In this document: in pieces, positions 13,068-26,340 of the stretch
Layout: the number at the start of each line of letters is the position of its first letter
How positions within the stretch are numbered: the first letter of the stretch is position 1
NCBI RefSeq assembly: GCF_022458985.1
Contig: NC_061771.1
Coordinates: forward strand, 12,749,001-12,813,000
Origin: Mugil cephalus
Lineage: Eukaryota; Chordata; Actinopteri; Mugiliformes; Mugilidae
DNA length: 64,000 nucleotides
Direction of reading: 5' to 3'
Translations under genes and position numbers: made by a program
Notes under the pieces: generated by a model
What the model was told of the DNA's origin: nothing
What the model saw: the letters and a program-made list of their open reading frames with translations, nothing else
Databases searched by the model: none

Positions 13068-16000
13068 CTGCAGAAAGAAAGCACAAGCAAACTGTTATGT
13101 CTTCGAATGAGATTTCTCACATTTCCAGATGTTAAGACAAGAAGATGTTGTAAACCGACGACAGATTATATCTCAGTCCTCTTCCCCTGTTCACAGAGGG
13201 ATTTTCCAGTTTCAGGCACAGTTTGCTTCCTTTACTCCTCTTTCAAACCATCTTCCTTCTCTGGCTAAAATGTCGTTCTCCAAAGACCTGGATGACCAAG
13301 AACCTTCACTTCACTCTTATTAAATTAATCAAATTCTGCTGATCTAATGTTTTTGAACTTCAGAGGTCTAAATCCTCCGCCTGTCTGCAAGCACACCTCC
13401 TCCGTCACCATGGATACTGCCGTTCTCACGCTGCGTGGCCGTGGAGACAGAAGAGAGGGGGAGACAGACGTGTCCAGACAGAAGCCTGCCACATGCATCC
13501 GCTGCCAGGTACTTCCCATGGAGGACAGTCAAAGACAAGCGCAAAGAAAACAACATCATCTGCCCCGCGCACAGGCAGAGGCTGCAGCGAAGGGGGGGGC
13601 GAGGCTGGTGAGCTGGGGGAGGGACGTGAGCGAAGGGGAGTGTTGACAGGAGAGCAGTTTGGTAAAGGAAGAAGTTCCAGGGAGGTATGGCTGCGGGCCA
13701 AAGTCTATTTGTACGTCTCTGAGGTTGAGATGAAACCTGGCAGACAGGAGAACCAGTTTTTATGAATCACACATGATTTACAACAACAGCCCTCCAGGCA
13801 AGTCACAAAAGGAGGCCCGTAAACTGCCCTGCCCCTTACACACTGCAGGCACAAAGCTCCAACAGTTGCAGACTGATGGCATTCAGCTCAATGAGAACGG
13901 GAGTAACAACAATAACATGAGAACAATTACCATATGTATATAATTATGGGCGCACGCTCAGAAGCATCCTGTCCCCACCACACTTAAAGGAATGCACGCT
14001 TTGGGAGTGGACACCTCAACAGTGTCAGTCAGCCGTCCCTTACAGGAGGAGGGGCTCTATTTCCAGGTGACACAAAGCTTGTTAAAGTCTGTGAAAATTT
14101 ATGACAAGGAGCTACCAGCAAGGCAAGGCATACGCTTGGCTCCAAAAAGGTCCTAGCCCCAAACAATCTTGTTGACTTCCACTCCTTCCCACCCCAGCCT
14201 CAAACATCTACAATTATCTTTACAGCAGGAAACAATAAAGTCGTCTGGAGCTTTAGAGGCTCGGCTTTGAGATCTCGTGGAGTGACATGATATCTGACAA
14301 GTGCGACAGGTTGTCCAGAAACAAGAGGTCAAGCTTCAGTGGAAGACCTGCATCCGTTATGTAGATGTACTGCAGGCAGGAGGAGCGTGGACAAGGTGGT
14401 GTCAGTCAGTCTGACAGTGAAGGATCCCCTCAGCGGAGGGGATGTATTGACACAAATGGTTTAGTAAATACAAGCAAACCACACGGAGCACTCAAAGGTT
14501 CAGTCGAAGCACTCAGAGATGCTTTCTTGTCCTAATGAAATCATAAAGCAATTAGTCCGGAATCCTCTAATGAAAGGTCCAGTGTTAAAGGTCAAGCTGA
14601 TTTATTTCACGTTGGCCTGGAGCCAGAACTACTGCTCTGTAATTTTTTGAGAATGCATGGCGGGATCCCCCCTTGACTCTTGCTCTTGCTGACATAACCG
14701 TAAACAAATGGAGACAGTGGCGTCCTCCCCCATTCGGCGAAGTGCTGGGAACGCTAAGGGAAACAGCTGGCATGGGGTGTGGGGTGCAACCTGGAGGAGG
14801 AGGAGGATGGTATAGAGCAATGACAGACCTGTGGTCATAAAACCTGCCCGACCAAGACCAAACATGGCCCCCAGTTTACAAGTCTGCCATAGAGAGGAGG
14901 CCCGACGAGGGAGCGCCGGGGAGGAAAGAACTCCATTTACGGTTCTGTTAGTATCCACGTATCTACTACTGCTGATTTCATAAACAAAAATATTTTCCTA
15001 CATTTTTAAATGTTCAGAAACACTCAAGCTTTTAGTCAAGTTCGGGGTGATAAAAGAGACGATTTGCCTTAGTAGTTTACAGGTCACGTATAACTGTCGT
15101 CTCATCCCACTCCTGACTTGGAGCAGAAACTTTGTGTGTTAACTGTAGCTGGGGACAAAAAGCATTTAACGTTGTTTGTTTTAACCTGCTCGAAATACGT
15201 CAATGGTGGAGTGGAGCACACCAGTTTGGCAGGGGTCACGTCAGCTGTCATCATGAGCGTCGGACGTGTTTCTGGTCTTTGAGCATTAGCTGTGTGCGGG
15301 ACGAAATGACTCTAATGTAAAAAACCGTGTCAAAAAGGGCTGTAATGACCTGAGGCGGACGGTTCTGTTGCCTTGTGCACACGTGAGAGAAGCATTGTGT
15401 ATCACACGGAGCTAAAATGTAATGCTAATCTCTGGTAATCTTTTCATCTAACTGCATGATTAAGCGCAGAGATAGTTTAGATATGGATGACAGTTAACAT
15501 CCTCAGTGATTTAAGAGTGTCTGTGCGACACTGAGTCACACTGCAATAGGCATTCTGCACATTTTACGGTGCAGATGTCGAGACAGACCCTTAAAAGAGA
15601 AAAGTTTTATGTCTTCTGAGTGGAAACATCAATTTTAAAACTATTTCTCAGTCAATTTGCCGTCTTTTTAGAGTTATCGTCTACTGTTTTTGTTTCACGT
15701 TATAACAACAGTCGTGCTCGATTGTTCTGCATAAACTTTCTTGTTGTATCTTTGAATGCACAAACAAATTAAATATCACTCACTCAGTATCGGGCTGTTT
15801 CACGTCAGATCAGATTTTAAATAATGCAGTCCCTTTTTACTGCTGTTTGTTCACCGATATGTAATTCTCCAAAAATGCTGAGCAATAGTTTTGATACTTT
15901 ACGTTTTAGGCAACTTTTACATAATTTGTTTTACTTTTGCGTACAAAAGGTATCAGTTTAGAAATATGTAGCGCTGACATAAAAATGTAACAGTACATAG

Positions 16001-17134
16001 ATAAATTAACTCAATAATAGAATTAGCTCCACATCCATTTAGATTTCCTTCCATATTATTATTAATAAGATGTTGTGTGTTGGTTGATGTTATTTTATTA
16101 ATACTTTATACTGTAAACACCTGTTTACTTACTTTTCTGCGCATCTGTGCACTGTACAGTTCAGTTTCTACTATATATATTCTTTGTATATGTTGGACAT
16201 TTTATAATGTTTCATATTTTGTACTACGTTAACTGCGCCAAACACCAGACACATTCCTTGTGTTGCATACGTGGCAATAAATCAGATTCTGAAATGTATT
16301 TTAACCAACATTTTAAATAGAACCGTTCTCCTGTGAAGATAATGAATAAAAAGTAATTAAACTAGGTACAAACTAACTAAACTGTGAGATGTGATGTGAA
16401 CGCATGTAAGCGTGCTTATTGAATATTAATGTTGTGCTGAATCTTGATTTAAAACCTCCTTCTCTCATTGATTTACTGCTGTGTCTTCTAGAAAATGTTT
16501 TTTATTTCCTCTAGTGGTTAGAAGGCATGTGTAGGAGGACATGAAACATACTTTAAATGAAAGTAATAAATAATATTCTGTAATGGGAGGAAAGGCAGAG
16601 CAATACTGACCAGAATTAATGTTCAATATTAATTATTTTAAAAAATGACAATGATTTCAAGAAAAATATATGTGTAATTATTTTTATTTTAGTATTTACT
16701 TACACTGTGACCCACACGCAGATCAATTTCTTTAATATTTTGCTGCAGAAAACATTAATTCCAATATTTTCATACAAGGCTATAGTTTTTTATTCCATTC
16801 ATGTTTTTGTTTTTAACCATATTAGGGGTTTAAACTATTTTCCTAAATATTTTCGAATAAAATTTTAAGGTTAAACACAACTGAAGTGAAATAAGTCCTT
16901 TTACGTTGTGACATGTTGTTCTGTACAGAGATTTTACTTGAACGTGAAATTAAAATGTTTACATATAACTTCTCTATCCCTGACTTAGAGTATGTGAACC
17001 CCCTCTCCGATTTACTTAACGATTAATCATGTAATTTCTGGTGACAGTGACAACACGAGAGGTTGTATATTACGCAGTGGCAGCAAATTAAAAAAAAAAA
17101 AAAAAAAAAAAAAGAAAAAGAAAATCCGACTTAC
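13068..17134 (-). other. Inferred sp6 intron 1
   Basis: About 4 kb without a supported gene. The 13.3-14.95 kb part is high-complexity, GC-balanced DNA with several chance open frames on both strands; it could hold regulatory sequence. The 15-17 kb part is AT-rich and includes a LINE 3' end (about 16100-16296). A 26-base A run sits at 17088-17113 beside the donor. Confidence 0.4.
16100..16296 (+). mobile_element. Retroposon (LINE-type) 3' end
   Basis: Ends in 'ggcaataaatcagattctga' after 'cattccttgtgttgcatac', the hallmark 3' terminus of a large fish LINE-derived family (consensus as I remember it: 'cttggcaataaagctgattctg'). No coding part remains. Confidence 0.6.
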
Positions 17135-17300
17135 CTGTGTGAGTTTGGAGCTGCTCCTTGTCTAATTTTCTTTCTGGAACAGACGCAGCTCTGCCGCTTC
17201 TGCTTCTTCTTTGAAACGTGAGCACAGAAAAAATAATATCCTCATGGCATTTCAGCGGATTTTCTCCATCGCGGTTGCTCCAGGTGTGGCGGTCTCAGCG
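17135..17300 (-). other. sp6: Probable sp6 first (non-coding) exon with short uORFs
   Basis: On the minus strand the sequence ends ACACAG followed by GTAAGT, a near-perfect donor, at 17135/17134. The left boundary is therefore clear and the right (TSS) is approximate. The exon holds small upstream frames: ATG-GAG-AAA-ATC-CGC-TGA at 17269-17252, ATG-CCA-TGA at 17250, and a 26-codon frame from 17245. They could lower translation of sp6. No coding similarity is visible. Confidence 0.5.
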
Positions 17301-17369
17301 GCTGGACGCGCAGGTACGCAGCATTGTCAGTAGTGACAGTCTTCAGGATAGGCTGTGCGTCTTGAGCTC

Positions 17370-17400
17370 CTCCAGGCTCCGCCCTCCGCACCGCCGTCTT
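17370..17400 (-). promoter_or_regulatory. GC-box region at sp6 5' end
   Basis: On the minus strand the region reads GCGGAGGGCGGAGCC: two overlapping GC-box-like motifs that suit Sp/KLF factors, in a small CpG-rich patch just upstream of the inferred first exon. Promoter use is inferred. Confidence 0.4.
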
Positions 17401-17784
17401 TCCACCTTTTGAAGATGCGCCCTCCTCGGCTGGAGGTGAGGAAATGACTTGCTTTGGGAAAACAGGGGATCAAGTGTTGTCTGTTTGTTGGAAACAGTGG
17501 AGTAAAACTGAAGCAGAAAGGTGTATGGAGGTGTCTGTTCAAAGTATTTGCCTTACTCAGAGTTTTCCACATTTCTGCATAAAAATCACATTGAGTACAA
17601 AGGTCCACGAAGTACACAAAGACAACTAAATCAAACTAATTAAACAGAAATTATAATATTTGTTATATATATATTTTTTTTTATTCAAGAAAGTATAACA
17701 GCCACTAAATGCTTATGGTACCTGCTGATCAGTCGTCTACAATATGTTTCATTTAATGAAGAAAATGAGTCTGTTCATATGTGT

Positions 17785-18640
17785 GAGGTGCTAAAGAGAG
17801 TGAACCCTTTTTTCGGTATTTGGTGTATGACCACATTGTGCAACAGGTAAATATTTCCAATAACTTCTGGTCGGTCATCTAGAGTAGCTACGAGGACTTT
17901 TAGCTCATTTGTCAGTGCAGAACTGTTGCTTCAAGTCCTTCCACAACATTTATATTGGGTTAAGGTCGGGATATTGACTTGGCCGTTCCAATGCATTCAT
18001 TTTGCTCTTCTTTAACCACTTCTTTGTTGAATGTCCTGTGTTCTTGGGCTGCACGTTTCTCTCAAGATTCAATTCACAGACAGATGTCCAGGATTTTTTT
18101 TTTTTTTTTTTTTGAGACTTTGCTGAAATTTATAGTTCACTGGTCCATCAGTGGTGATTTCCATTACCATCCTCATGTTTCATGGATGGGACGAGGCTCT
18201 GATGCTGGAATGCAGTGTTGTTTAGTCTCCAGACATGATCCTCTCCTTTAAACCAAACAATTGTACACTGGTCTCATCTGTCAACAAGACCCTCTCCTAA
18301 TAATCTTCTGGCTTGTCCCCATGATGTTTAGCAAACGGCAGATGGGCAGAAATGTTCTTTTTTTTGGAGAGCGGCGTCTTTGTCTTTGCCTACTGTGGTT
18401 GTTCAGTTTTGTCCGGGTGGTGTGTTCATGAACATTAGGGTTAAACAACATGAGAGAGGCCTTTAGCTGCTTAGAAGCGCGTTCCTTTGTGACCTCTATC
18501 GTGCTTTTTGCTTTTGGCGTGATACTTCGTTTGTCGCCCACTCCTGTGGAAGGTAAGTCGTCTTAAATCTCGTCTACTTGTTCAAAGTCTGTCTGACAGT
18601 GGATTTGTGGATTCAGAAATCTTTTAGAGATGGTTTTATA
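17785..18640 (-). mobile_element. Degenerate Tc1/mariner transposon
   Basis: Minus-strand translation over about 18281-18541 resembles the N-terminal half of Tc1 transposases: ITPKAKSTI, TKERASKQLKASL, NVHEHT, then a KK-rich linker. The remaining DNA to about 17930 ('gggttaaggtcgggatattg') matches the family's DDE-coding half. The reading frame is interrupted by a T20 tract and other changes, so the copy is inactive. End positions are approximate. Confidence 0.8.
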
Positions 18641-21600
18641 ACCCTTGTGAGAATTAGTGACTAACCGGTTTATTTACACCACCTAAAACACATATTAGTT
18701 AAGTTAGTCAAGTTAAGTTCTGCTAATGTGACTTTATCGGCATAATAATTTTCAGTGCAGAGCTTATTGTTGTAGCAGTCGGACCCTTTTTTATTCATTT
18801 ATCTGTCTGCAGTGCATCGGAGTATTTTGTAGTTAAATGGCTACATCTCATCTCTGAAATCTCATTGAGCAAACATTTAAAACACGGCCGAGCTTTGCGT
18901 GGCTGCCCACTGCTCCGGTTGTGTTTACTTGGACGGGTTAAATGCAAAGAACTAACTCCATGAATGTGTGCACTCATATACTTGATGAATAAAGCTAATT
19001 TGGTAACAAAAACTGTATTTCTATAACAGCATCATACTGCAAAAAAAAAAGATCAACAGATTATTCTGTGTGCAGTAACCAGATAAATACACTACATTTA
19101 CAATATTAATTACACAATTTAAAAACACTACATTTAATGAGCGCATTCATTTGGCAAAATCAGACTATATATTTGACATTTGCTCTGCTTTGTTTCCCAC
19201 TTGTATTAAGATTAAATTAAATTCTGGGGCTTTTAGTGCATATTTGGGTTTTAATCCCACGCTTTCTTAGAATCAGCATCCATATGCTAACAAACAACAG
19301 GGGTTTGTCCTGGTATTTGAGGCAATGAACAAACACATAAGTCTAAGAATTAAGAACAACACAAAAAAAAATTTAAAAAAACTATAGAAAAACCCTGGTA
19401 AAAAGAAAAAAATTTAGTTTGAAATAGAAAATGAGCTAGATTGTGCATGAATGGTGCATTAGCTGAATAATATGATGCGTAGAAACTATTCCTTTCAAAA
19501 ACACGCACAGGTTAATACTTGACCTGAATACGACTAAGGTATTGAAGATTAGTGAGGTCTTAAGTCGCACAGTTTTAAAGCTCTGGTGCATCAGCGTGGT
19601 CCGCTGAGTGACTGCAGACTGAATCAGGTAGCTGACATCCTGTGAGCGTGAACAGCCATCACCTTGGTTTGGTCCAGGGTTAAAACACGAGAACCAAATC
19701 CGGGCGACTTTCTTTCTTATTCCTGTGTGCAACGGTTTTTATTCCTAGAAAGAGTGTAAGTGACTCACGTCAGCATGAGCGGCGTTTAACGCGTCGATCA
19801 AACACCTACAAAGGCTTTACAGTATGTGATAAATGTTGAATTCCATGTAACATGTCAAAGGTTAGTGGCATCTTTGAATGTGCATCACACGCCTAATAGT
19901 TTTGATCATCTCTAGCCTTTGAGGCTCTTTATATATATATATATAGATATATTTTTTGTCTCCTTGCTGAGTTAATTCCTTTCCTGTCACAGCATGTCTG
20001 TGGAGCGGCTTCAAATGAACTGACAAACACAGACCACAGACAAGCCGGCGGGAAGTGACTTCCTACCATCTCTGCTCCTCTTTCTCTGTAGCTCCACTTT
20101 ACAAACGCTGACTTTGAACTGTCATGTGCTGGAAGCACGGGCCGATTTCGTAAATATCGACAAAATCCTGATTTGGCACAAGGCTACATGTCAGACCGAC
20201 GCTTACCTTAAAGTCATGAATAATGATCACACCAATCAGGAAGTGTTTTTCCAATGAGCTCATTATTTGACCAAAAGCTGTAACAACATTTCGCATTAAA
20301 GCTTTTATTCTGAAAGAACTGCTTGAATAATAGCACCTAGACAATGTGTAAAGCCTAATTTGTTGCCAGCAAAGTATAATTAAAATCGGAATCATATATT
20401 ATTGTATGATGCACATGCAGAAGATCTCAGGCCACTGAACTGCGGACCACACACCACGTTTAAATGGTGTTTACAGACAAGTTTAAAGAGTCAGGCATAT
20501 TTCCTCATGAATACAATGCAGCACAATCAAAAGAAGACGGCTTAATAACATTTAATTACAGTGCAATGTCAAGTGGGGGCTTACAAATTCTCCTAATGAT
20601 TTAAATGTGTTTAGATAGCTTGTTTGACAGAATTTTATTTCTGTCACTGCTTACTTCTTATTTATGTGACCTGCGCGCTTGAAAATATTTGTGGTTCCTT
20701 AAACAATCTTGGTAAGAAGCTTCTCCTGACGTGCTGACATTTGCTTTTTGTCATTCATCCAACAAAATCCCAGAGACTTTTAGTGCGGTTCTGTGTGGCT
20801 GCAGCACCTTCCAGCTTTACGTCTCAACAGCATTCATGATTTCAGAGTCAGAAAAGACGAGGAATGCGGTGCAGTCTGTAAAGTGTGAGCATGAAGATGT
20901 AACGTTCCACAACTGTCGCGTGACAGTTTTCTGAGACGGAATCACGCAGGGCCCGTTCTTACTGAAATTAGGTTTTTATTATTGTCTCACCACGCGTGGA
21001 TAGAAAAATGCACAAACTATGTGATTTTTACATTTTGGGTGATTTTTTTTATGCAGTGAAACAGTATTATAGGGATATAAAAGACAAAAGACAAACAAGT
21101 AAATTTCTCTTATATTTCTCTTTCCCAGCTTCAGTATGAACCATAATATTCATTTAAATTTAATTTATTTACTTATTTATTTTTACATTTTAGGAAAAAC
21201 ATAGAGGTAGGAGGTTTGTCTCTGTGTATATGTCAAATGTCTATCTACCAGTTGACAATTTTACTTTAGTTGTTTAACCGTTTCCAACCTGGAGCTTCCT
21301 GTACCAAAACCAGGATCCATCTCTTATTAAAACGCAACCTGTCGCCATTTATTCCTTTAAAGGCTGTAACAACAAACCTGCTAAGAAAACTGTCCAAAAT
21401 ATTTTTTACCAAGTTTCAGTCTTGAGGTTGAATCGATTATGCCTGGTGATGATCGTCTGGATGGGCTTCACATGGTGATGGACAGAGTGATAACAACCTC
21501 GTCATACGCACCAGTCACACACTTCACCCGAGTGCCATGGAGCTCATTGTGTTTATAACAAACCGGCTGCCGTTGCCGAGAAGCGAGAGGTTTAGATTCT

Positions 21601-22599
21601 GCCTTTGTGCGCCTGTCGTAATTGATGCTGACAGCAAAATGACTGTGAAAGAAGATATTTGTTGAGAAGCATGCGTCACTTTAATTTTTGCTTTGATTTG
21701 TCGTAGGACTAGCCTACTGGGTGCAGAGGTATTTTCTTAATACTACTTAATTTCTGTTGCATCAGATTTAGCAGAGTGCGAGCTCATGGGTTAAATCACA
21801 TCAGTATCTCTGACTCACTGTTGTTTTAAATATTTATATATATATTTTATTTCAGATCTCACTCTAAGCCGGCGATGACTCGGTGTTCAGGTTGAATCTG
21901 AGGAGGGTTTTTGCCTGGTTTTAAAGTAACTTTTCCTTTTACACTTTAGTCTTTTTGATGAAACAAACGTGGTATGGCACGTCAATCGATTAATTGTGCT
22001 AAGTAAACTCCTGGTGCTGTTTATATTGTTTATAAGTCTTGCAAAAAAAAAAAAAAAAAGAAAGAGAAAAGTATGTTCCACAAAATATTCTACACGCCCC
22101 TTTTCATTGCTTGTTAGTCTCTGTTGTATTTTTAATTACAGTAATTTGTCAGGAACTAGTTTTTGCAGACTTTGTCCTTCTTCCCTTAAAGGTCACAGGA
22201 ATTTACAGCAGTGTGAAATCTTGAGCCCACAGTTTGTGTGCGAGTTTATTTCTGTGTTCACAACTTGGGGCTTTCCTTAAAGGACGCGTGTTTTGTAAAC
22301 CCAGATTCCCACCATATAAATAAGGTACTGATTCTAGTTCACTGGCCTGTGGCTGGATTGACTTGCCTCTAGTCCCACGGGAACCACACCGGTGTCCCAG
22401 ACAAATCCTCCTGCCAACACGCCAGCCTCCAGAGAGCTTGGCTAAAGCCCCACTTCCCCTCCACAGGCAACAAAAATATACAAACAAAGTAAACAGTAAG
22501 CACCTAGTAGTCAACTTCCTTATCCTTGTTAATTATTCAAAATCCCGGAGGAGCGACCGGCCCACAGTCATCTTCTGAGTCATTTTTTTTTTCCCCCTC

Positions 22600-22880
22600 A
22601 TTCAGGCACTCACTCACCACAGAGGCCCCCCTCTCCTCCCGCCTCCCCTTTCAACTTCAAACCCAGTCATTTCTGCAAGCTGAGCTTTGATTGTACCAAA
22701 CACCTGTATTTTTCGAGGAGAGACTTCCTCGCGAGCCCCCGCCTCCCATCTTTGATTGTTAAACAGCAGTGGCGCCGTCATTACTGTCTGTGCGACTGAT
22801 GCCGCCCAGCTTCCCCGCCCATCCTCCTCCTCTGCCTTTTAACCGGAACTTTAATTGCGCAGAGAAAATTTGGATCGCTT
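22600..22880. promoter_or_regulatory. Candidate enhancer with two TCF/LEF motifs
   Basis: A non-repetitive, GC-richer block holds GCTTTGATTG at 22684-22693 and TCTTTGATTG at 22749-22758, both TCF/LEF-type (CTTTGAT) and about 65 bases apart. Sp6/Sp8-class genes are known targets of Wnt signalling in limb/fin ectoderm. Enhancer activity is inference. Confidence 0.3.
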
Positions 22881-25679
22881 TATTTTATCTAATTTTCAAA
22901 AAATCCCCATCTTTTAGTGTGTGAAGGGTTGTAAAACTTTAAAATTGCCCTGCTGGGTTTGTCGGTTGAAGCAGAGGCAGCAAGCGCTGATTTCTTAGCG
23001 ACTATAAACTGTGGAATAAAAATGTGCTCAAAATTAAGCATGAGATGTGGAAAGTTTTTTAAAAATTTTGCAGTAGCCAGATGGACTTTTTTTTTTCTGG
23101 CTCACCAGTAATCCTCAAGGAAGGCAGACACACACACCTTTGCCGCTCTAATACCATGCTTTATTAGACAGCCTCCTCTGCTGCCATCCTGTCTCCCCCC
23201 TCAGATTAATATCCTTTGGGCTTCTCACCAGCTGTTTCCGTCTCTTAACACCCCTCATCTTCCTCCGGCCGGCCCTCCACTTCACATGGCAGGGCTTACA
23301 AACTGGGCCACAAGGCCTGCGTGGCCCTAGGAGAGATCCTTGGCTTATAATGTGTTTACATAGGTGAGCTTTCTCTGCAAATATATCACAGTGTCAAGAC
23401 ACAGCGTTGATGAGCTGATGAACTCTTTGCACTTGTTTGCTTAAACCACCCCATTTGCACCCACTTGAATGAGGTCAGATGCATGCACATGTAATTTCAT
23501 ATCAGGATTTTCATTTACTGGAACCGATGAAGCTTTTCCAAGGGAGCCAAAGGTCAAACCGATTTACAACGTTTCAGTGTTTCCAAATAATTGTTGGCCA
23601 CTTCATCATTCAACAGACGTGTTTGTTGTCGGAGCAGTTTGATTCATGGGTGTATTTTCAAAGTTTGTTTTTCACTCATCTGTTTAGCTGCACTCTGTCC
23701 GTGCTTGTCGCTGCAGCCGTGCATGTGCGTACTGTATACGTGTGTGAGGTTTTGCCTGGGTGTGTCTGCCTTTGGCTCAGGTGGGTGTTTACTTCTCATG
23801 GTGTTTTGTGTAAGGGCAGACAGGATGTGCGATGCTTGTCAGCACGCTCCGGGAGATGAAAGGCCGGAGAGGGAGTGGAAGTAGCCGACTGCCGTTCAGG
23901 TAACAGGTTGTCTCGGCAGAAGTTTTTCAGCAGTTCAGTCCTGTTGCCTTCCGCATTCCCGGTGAGCCGCGAAGGAACAGCACTCAGCACCATGCTGTCC
24001 AAAAAATAACTCAACGCTTCCTCTAAAAGTGACATAAGTGTGCGGCGGTAAGGTCCAGGTGTTCCATCTGGAAACAGAAACTCTAGTCGTACGTTTGGAG
24101 GCAGCTAAGTGGGTGCTCATCTGCGTATGTCAACTGCTTCAATTATCCTGATTGCGTCAGTAAAATCTTACAAATTAAACATGAATCACTTTTAAGAATG
24201 GGAGTCAGTCGTGTGCATATTGACGAGTAACAGCTTTTGACACATTAAGAGTCTTTTAGTACTTCCCTTCGCTGCAATGTAGCTGGACAGGTTTACGGTG
24301 TTAGCTAGAGCAGCAACATCTTTGTCTATCTTTAGTAAGTAATTTGTGTGACACTGTGTTGTTTATTACCTTTAAGTCAGTGGAATTATTGTGAACTGAA
24401 AGTTGCGTGACCAGTTTAAGCAGTCACTTGTTGTGATATGTAGTCGTCTGTAGCTTTCGGCCTTCAGTAAAATTGTGAGCGTTAAAATGTGCCCAATAGT
24501 CATAGTCTCTTGTTTACTTCTGTTTGCTCTAATATAATTAGAGATTTTTTCTTGCGCTTGCTATAATTTGTTTAAAGCTGACCAGTGTGTTTTTATGCCA
24601 CTTGGGGGCGGTGCAACGCTCACAACTCCAAAGTCGTATATTCTTTATTCTTTATTATGATTCCCATTAGCTACCACCAAGTGGTCACTAGTCTTCCTGG
24701 GGTCCCACACAACAAATTCAGCCACGAAAACAAACAAGGGAAGATTCTACAGTGTAACCCTATGGGGCACATGTGCTATGTTGAAATAAATGTCTTATTT
24801 TCGCCATTAACGGGCCTATAAATGTTATTGCCAACGTCTGTCAATATGTAAAAGGCCCTCACTAAAATATCTCTGCATCTACTTACTTTAAATATATCTT
24901 TAATGTGCTTTGTAGCCCAATCGCTTCATCACTCACGGTGTTTACCCTCTCCTCAGTCTCCCGTGTTCATCTGTCGCCGTTAAAAGTGTGAAATTACTCC
25001 AGAAAATTATAAATACTCAGAAATAATGAAATTAAACTAGTCTTACAGTTTAGTACTCATTAGTATTATCATTAGTATTATTATTACAACATTAGCATGC
25101 TAGCCATAATAACTTAGTAGTAACCAAGGCAATGTTAGGTGTCAATTAAATGTGTCTGAAAATGTATCTACATCAACATAAATTACATCCACACTTGGGT
25201 TTCGCAGCATATATGACGATAGCTGCTATTTTTCTAAGCCTTTAGTCTAGATAACTAGCTAGCATAAGGCTAGCACAAGGCTTGGTTAACTTCAAACTTC
25301 ATTCATTTGTAAAGCAGTGTTGGGCGTTTTTGAGATCAAGGTTCACATATGACTTTATTTTTCTTATATAAAATCCTAACAAATGTCAAAGAGCGACATT
25401 GGCATTTACCTCATGTAACAGGAAGAAATGAGTTGACATTCAGTTCGTCCTTTTAATCTTCTGCTCCCATGACTTTCTCTGTTTTCGTTCACTGGGGAAA
25501 CGGTGGAGTTATTTTCTGTTATTGCCACTTCTCTATGGGTGAATACTGCTTAAATGTATCTAACATGGTGCATGAAACATGAAACACGTGACCAATCAAC
25601 ATAGTCGGATAGCTAGTCAACTTAAATAGCTCTAAGTGCTACAAGAGGGCACTGTACATGCGGTGTGTACTCAGAAACG

Positions 25680-25885
25680 TGACACCGTTTGAAGGCAGCA
25701 TGCAGCCTGGAAGACCAAAGTCGCACACCGATAAATGTTTTTGGGGATTAAGTTGGTCTGGAATCACTTTGTTCAGAGCTGATTACACTCCAGCAAAATC
25801 CAGTAAAATAGTTTATATGGGCTTTATGGACAAAAGGGTAACAGTGACATAATAATTCATGTCATCTGAGTGTTATGGAGTTTGC
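25680..25885 (+). repeat. Unclassified dispersed repeat, copy 2
   Basis: Same block order as 10650-10865 ('cctggaagac', 'gattacactccagcaaaa', 'gggctttatgg', 'catctgagtgttatgg'). The end block 'catctgagtgttatg' also occurs alone at about 707-721, suggesting a third, truncated copy. Confidence 0.5.
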
Positions 25886-26245
25886 AGTTTGCAACACCAA
25901 ACACCCAGCTACTTTAAAAATGTTCAAAGAGGTGGAGTGTGAGTGGAGCAGACAGCCTCACACTGAGTGACTACGTTCTTAATTCTGCATAACTTTAATC
26001 CTTGATCAAATGTAAACAGGCGAGTTTGTCAAAGCGTCTACCCCATACTCATATCATGAATGGAGAAATAAGCTATATATTTTGAATCACGCTGTAAACA
26101 TTTAAACATGGAGGCCTTTCAAGGAACTGCAACACACCAATACAAGGAGGATGCAACAAAAATATTTTTCTCTCTACAAAGTCTTTATAACTTTTTATTT
26201 CTGTAGATTTGTTGTCAGTACTGCAAATAGTGCTGCAATGATATT

Positions 26246-26340
26246 AGATTACATTAGATTCAACTTTATTGTCATTACACATGTAAAAGTACAGAGCAAC
26301 GAAATGCATTTTAGCATCTAACCAGAGGTGCATGTAGCAT
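26246..26340 (-). mobile_element. Retroposon 3' end
   Basis: Read on the minus strand it ends 'gacaataaagttgaatctaa' after 'cgttgctctgtactt', a common 3' terminus of fish LINE-type retroposons with a short repeated tail. Only the 3' non-coding part is evident. Confidence 0.6.

Noticed and set aside
13347-13765. Overlapping frames of 60-99 codons on both strands in sp6 intron 1
   Set aside because: No family match and no conserved splice pairing; kept only as possible regulatory DNA.
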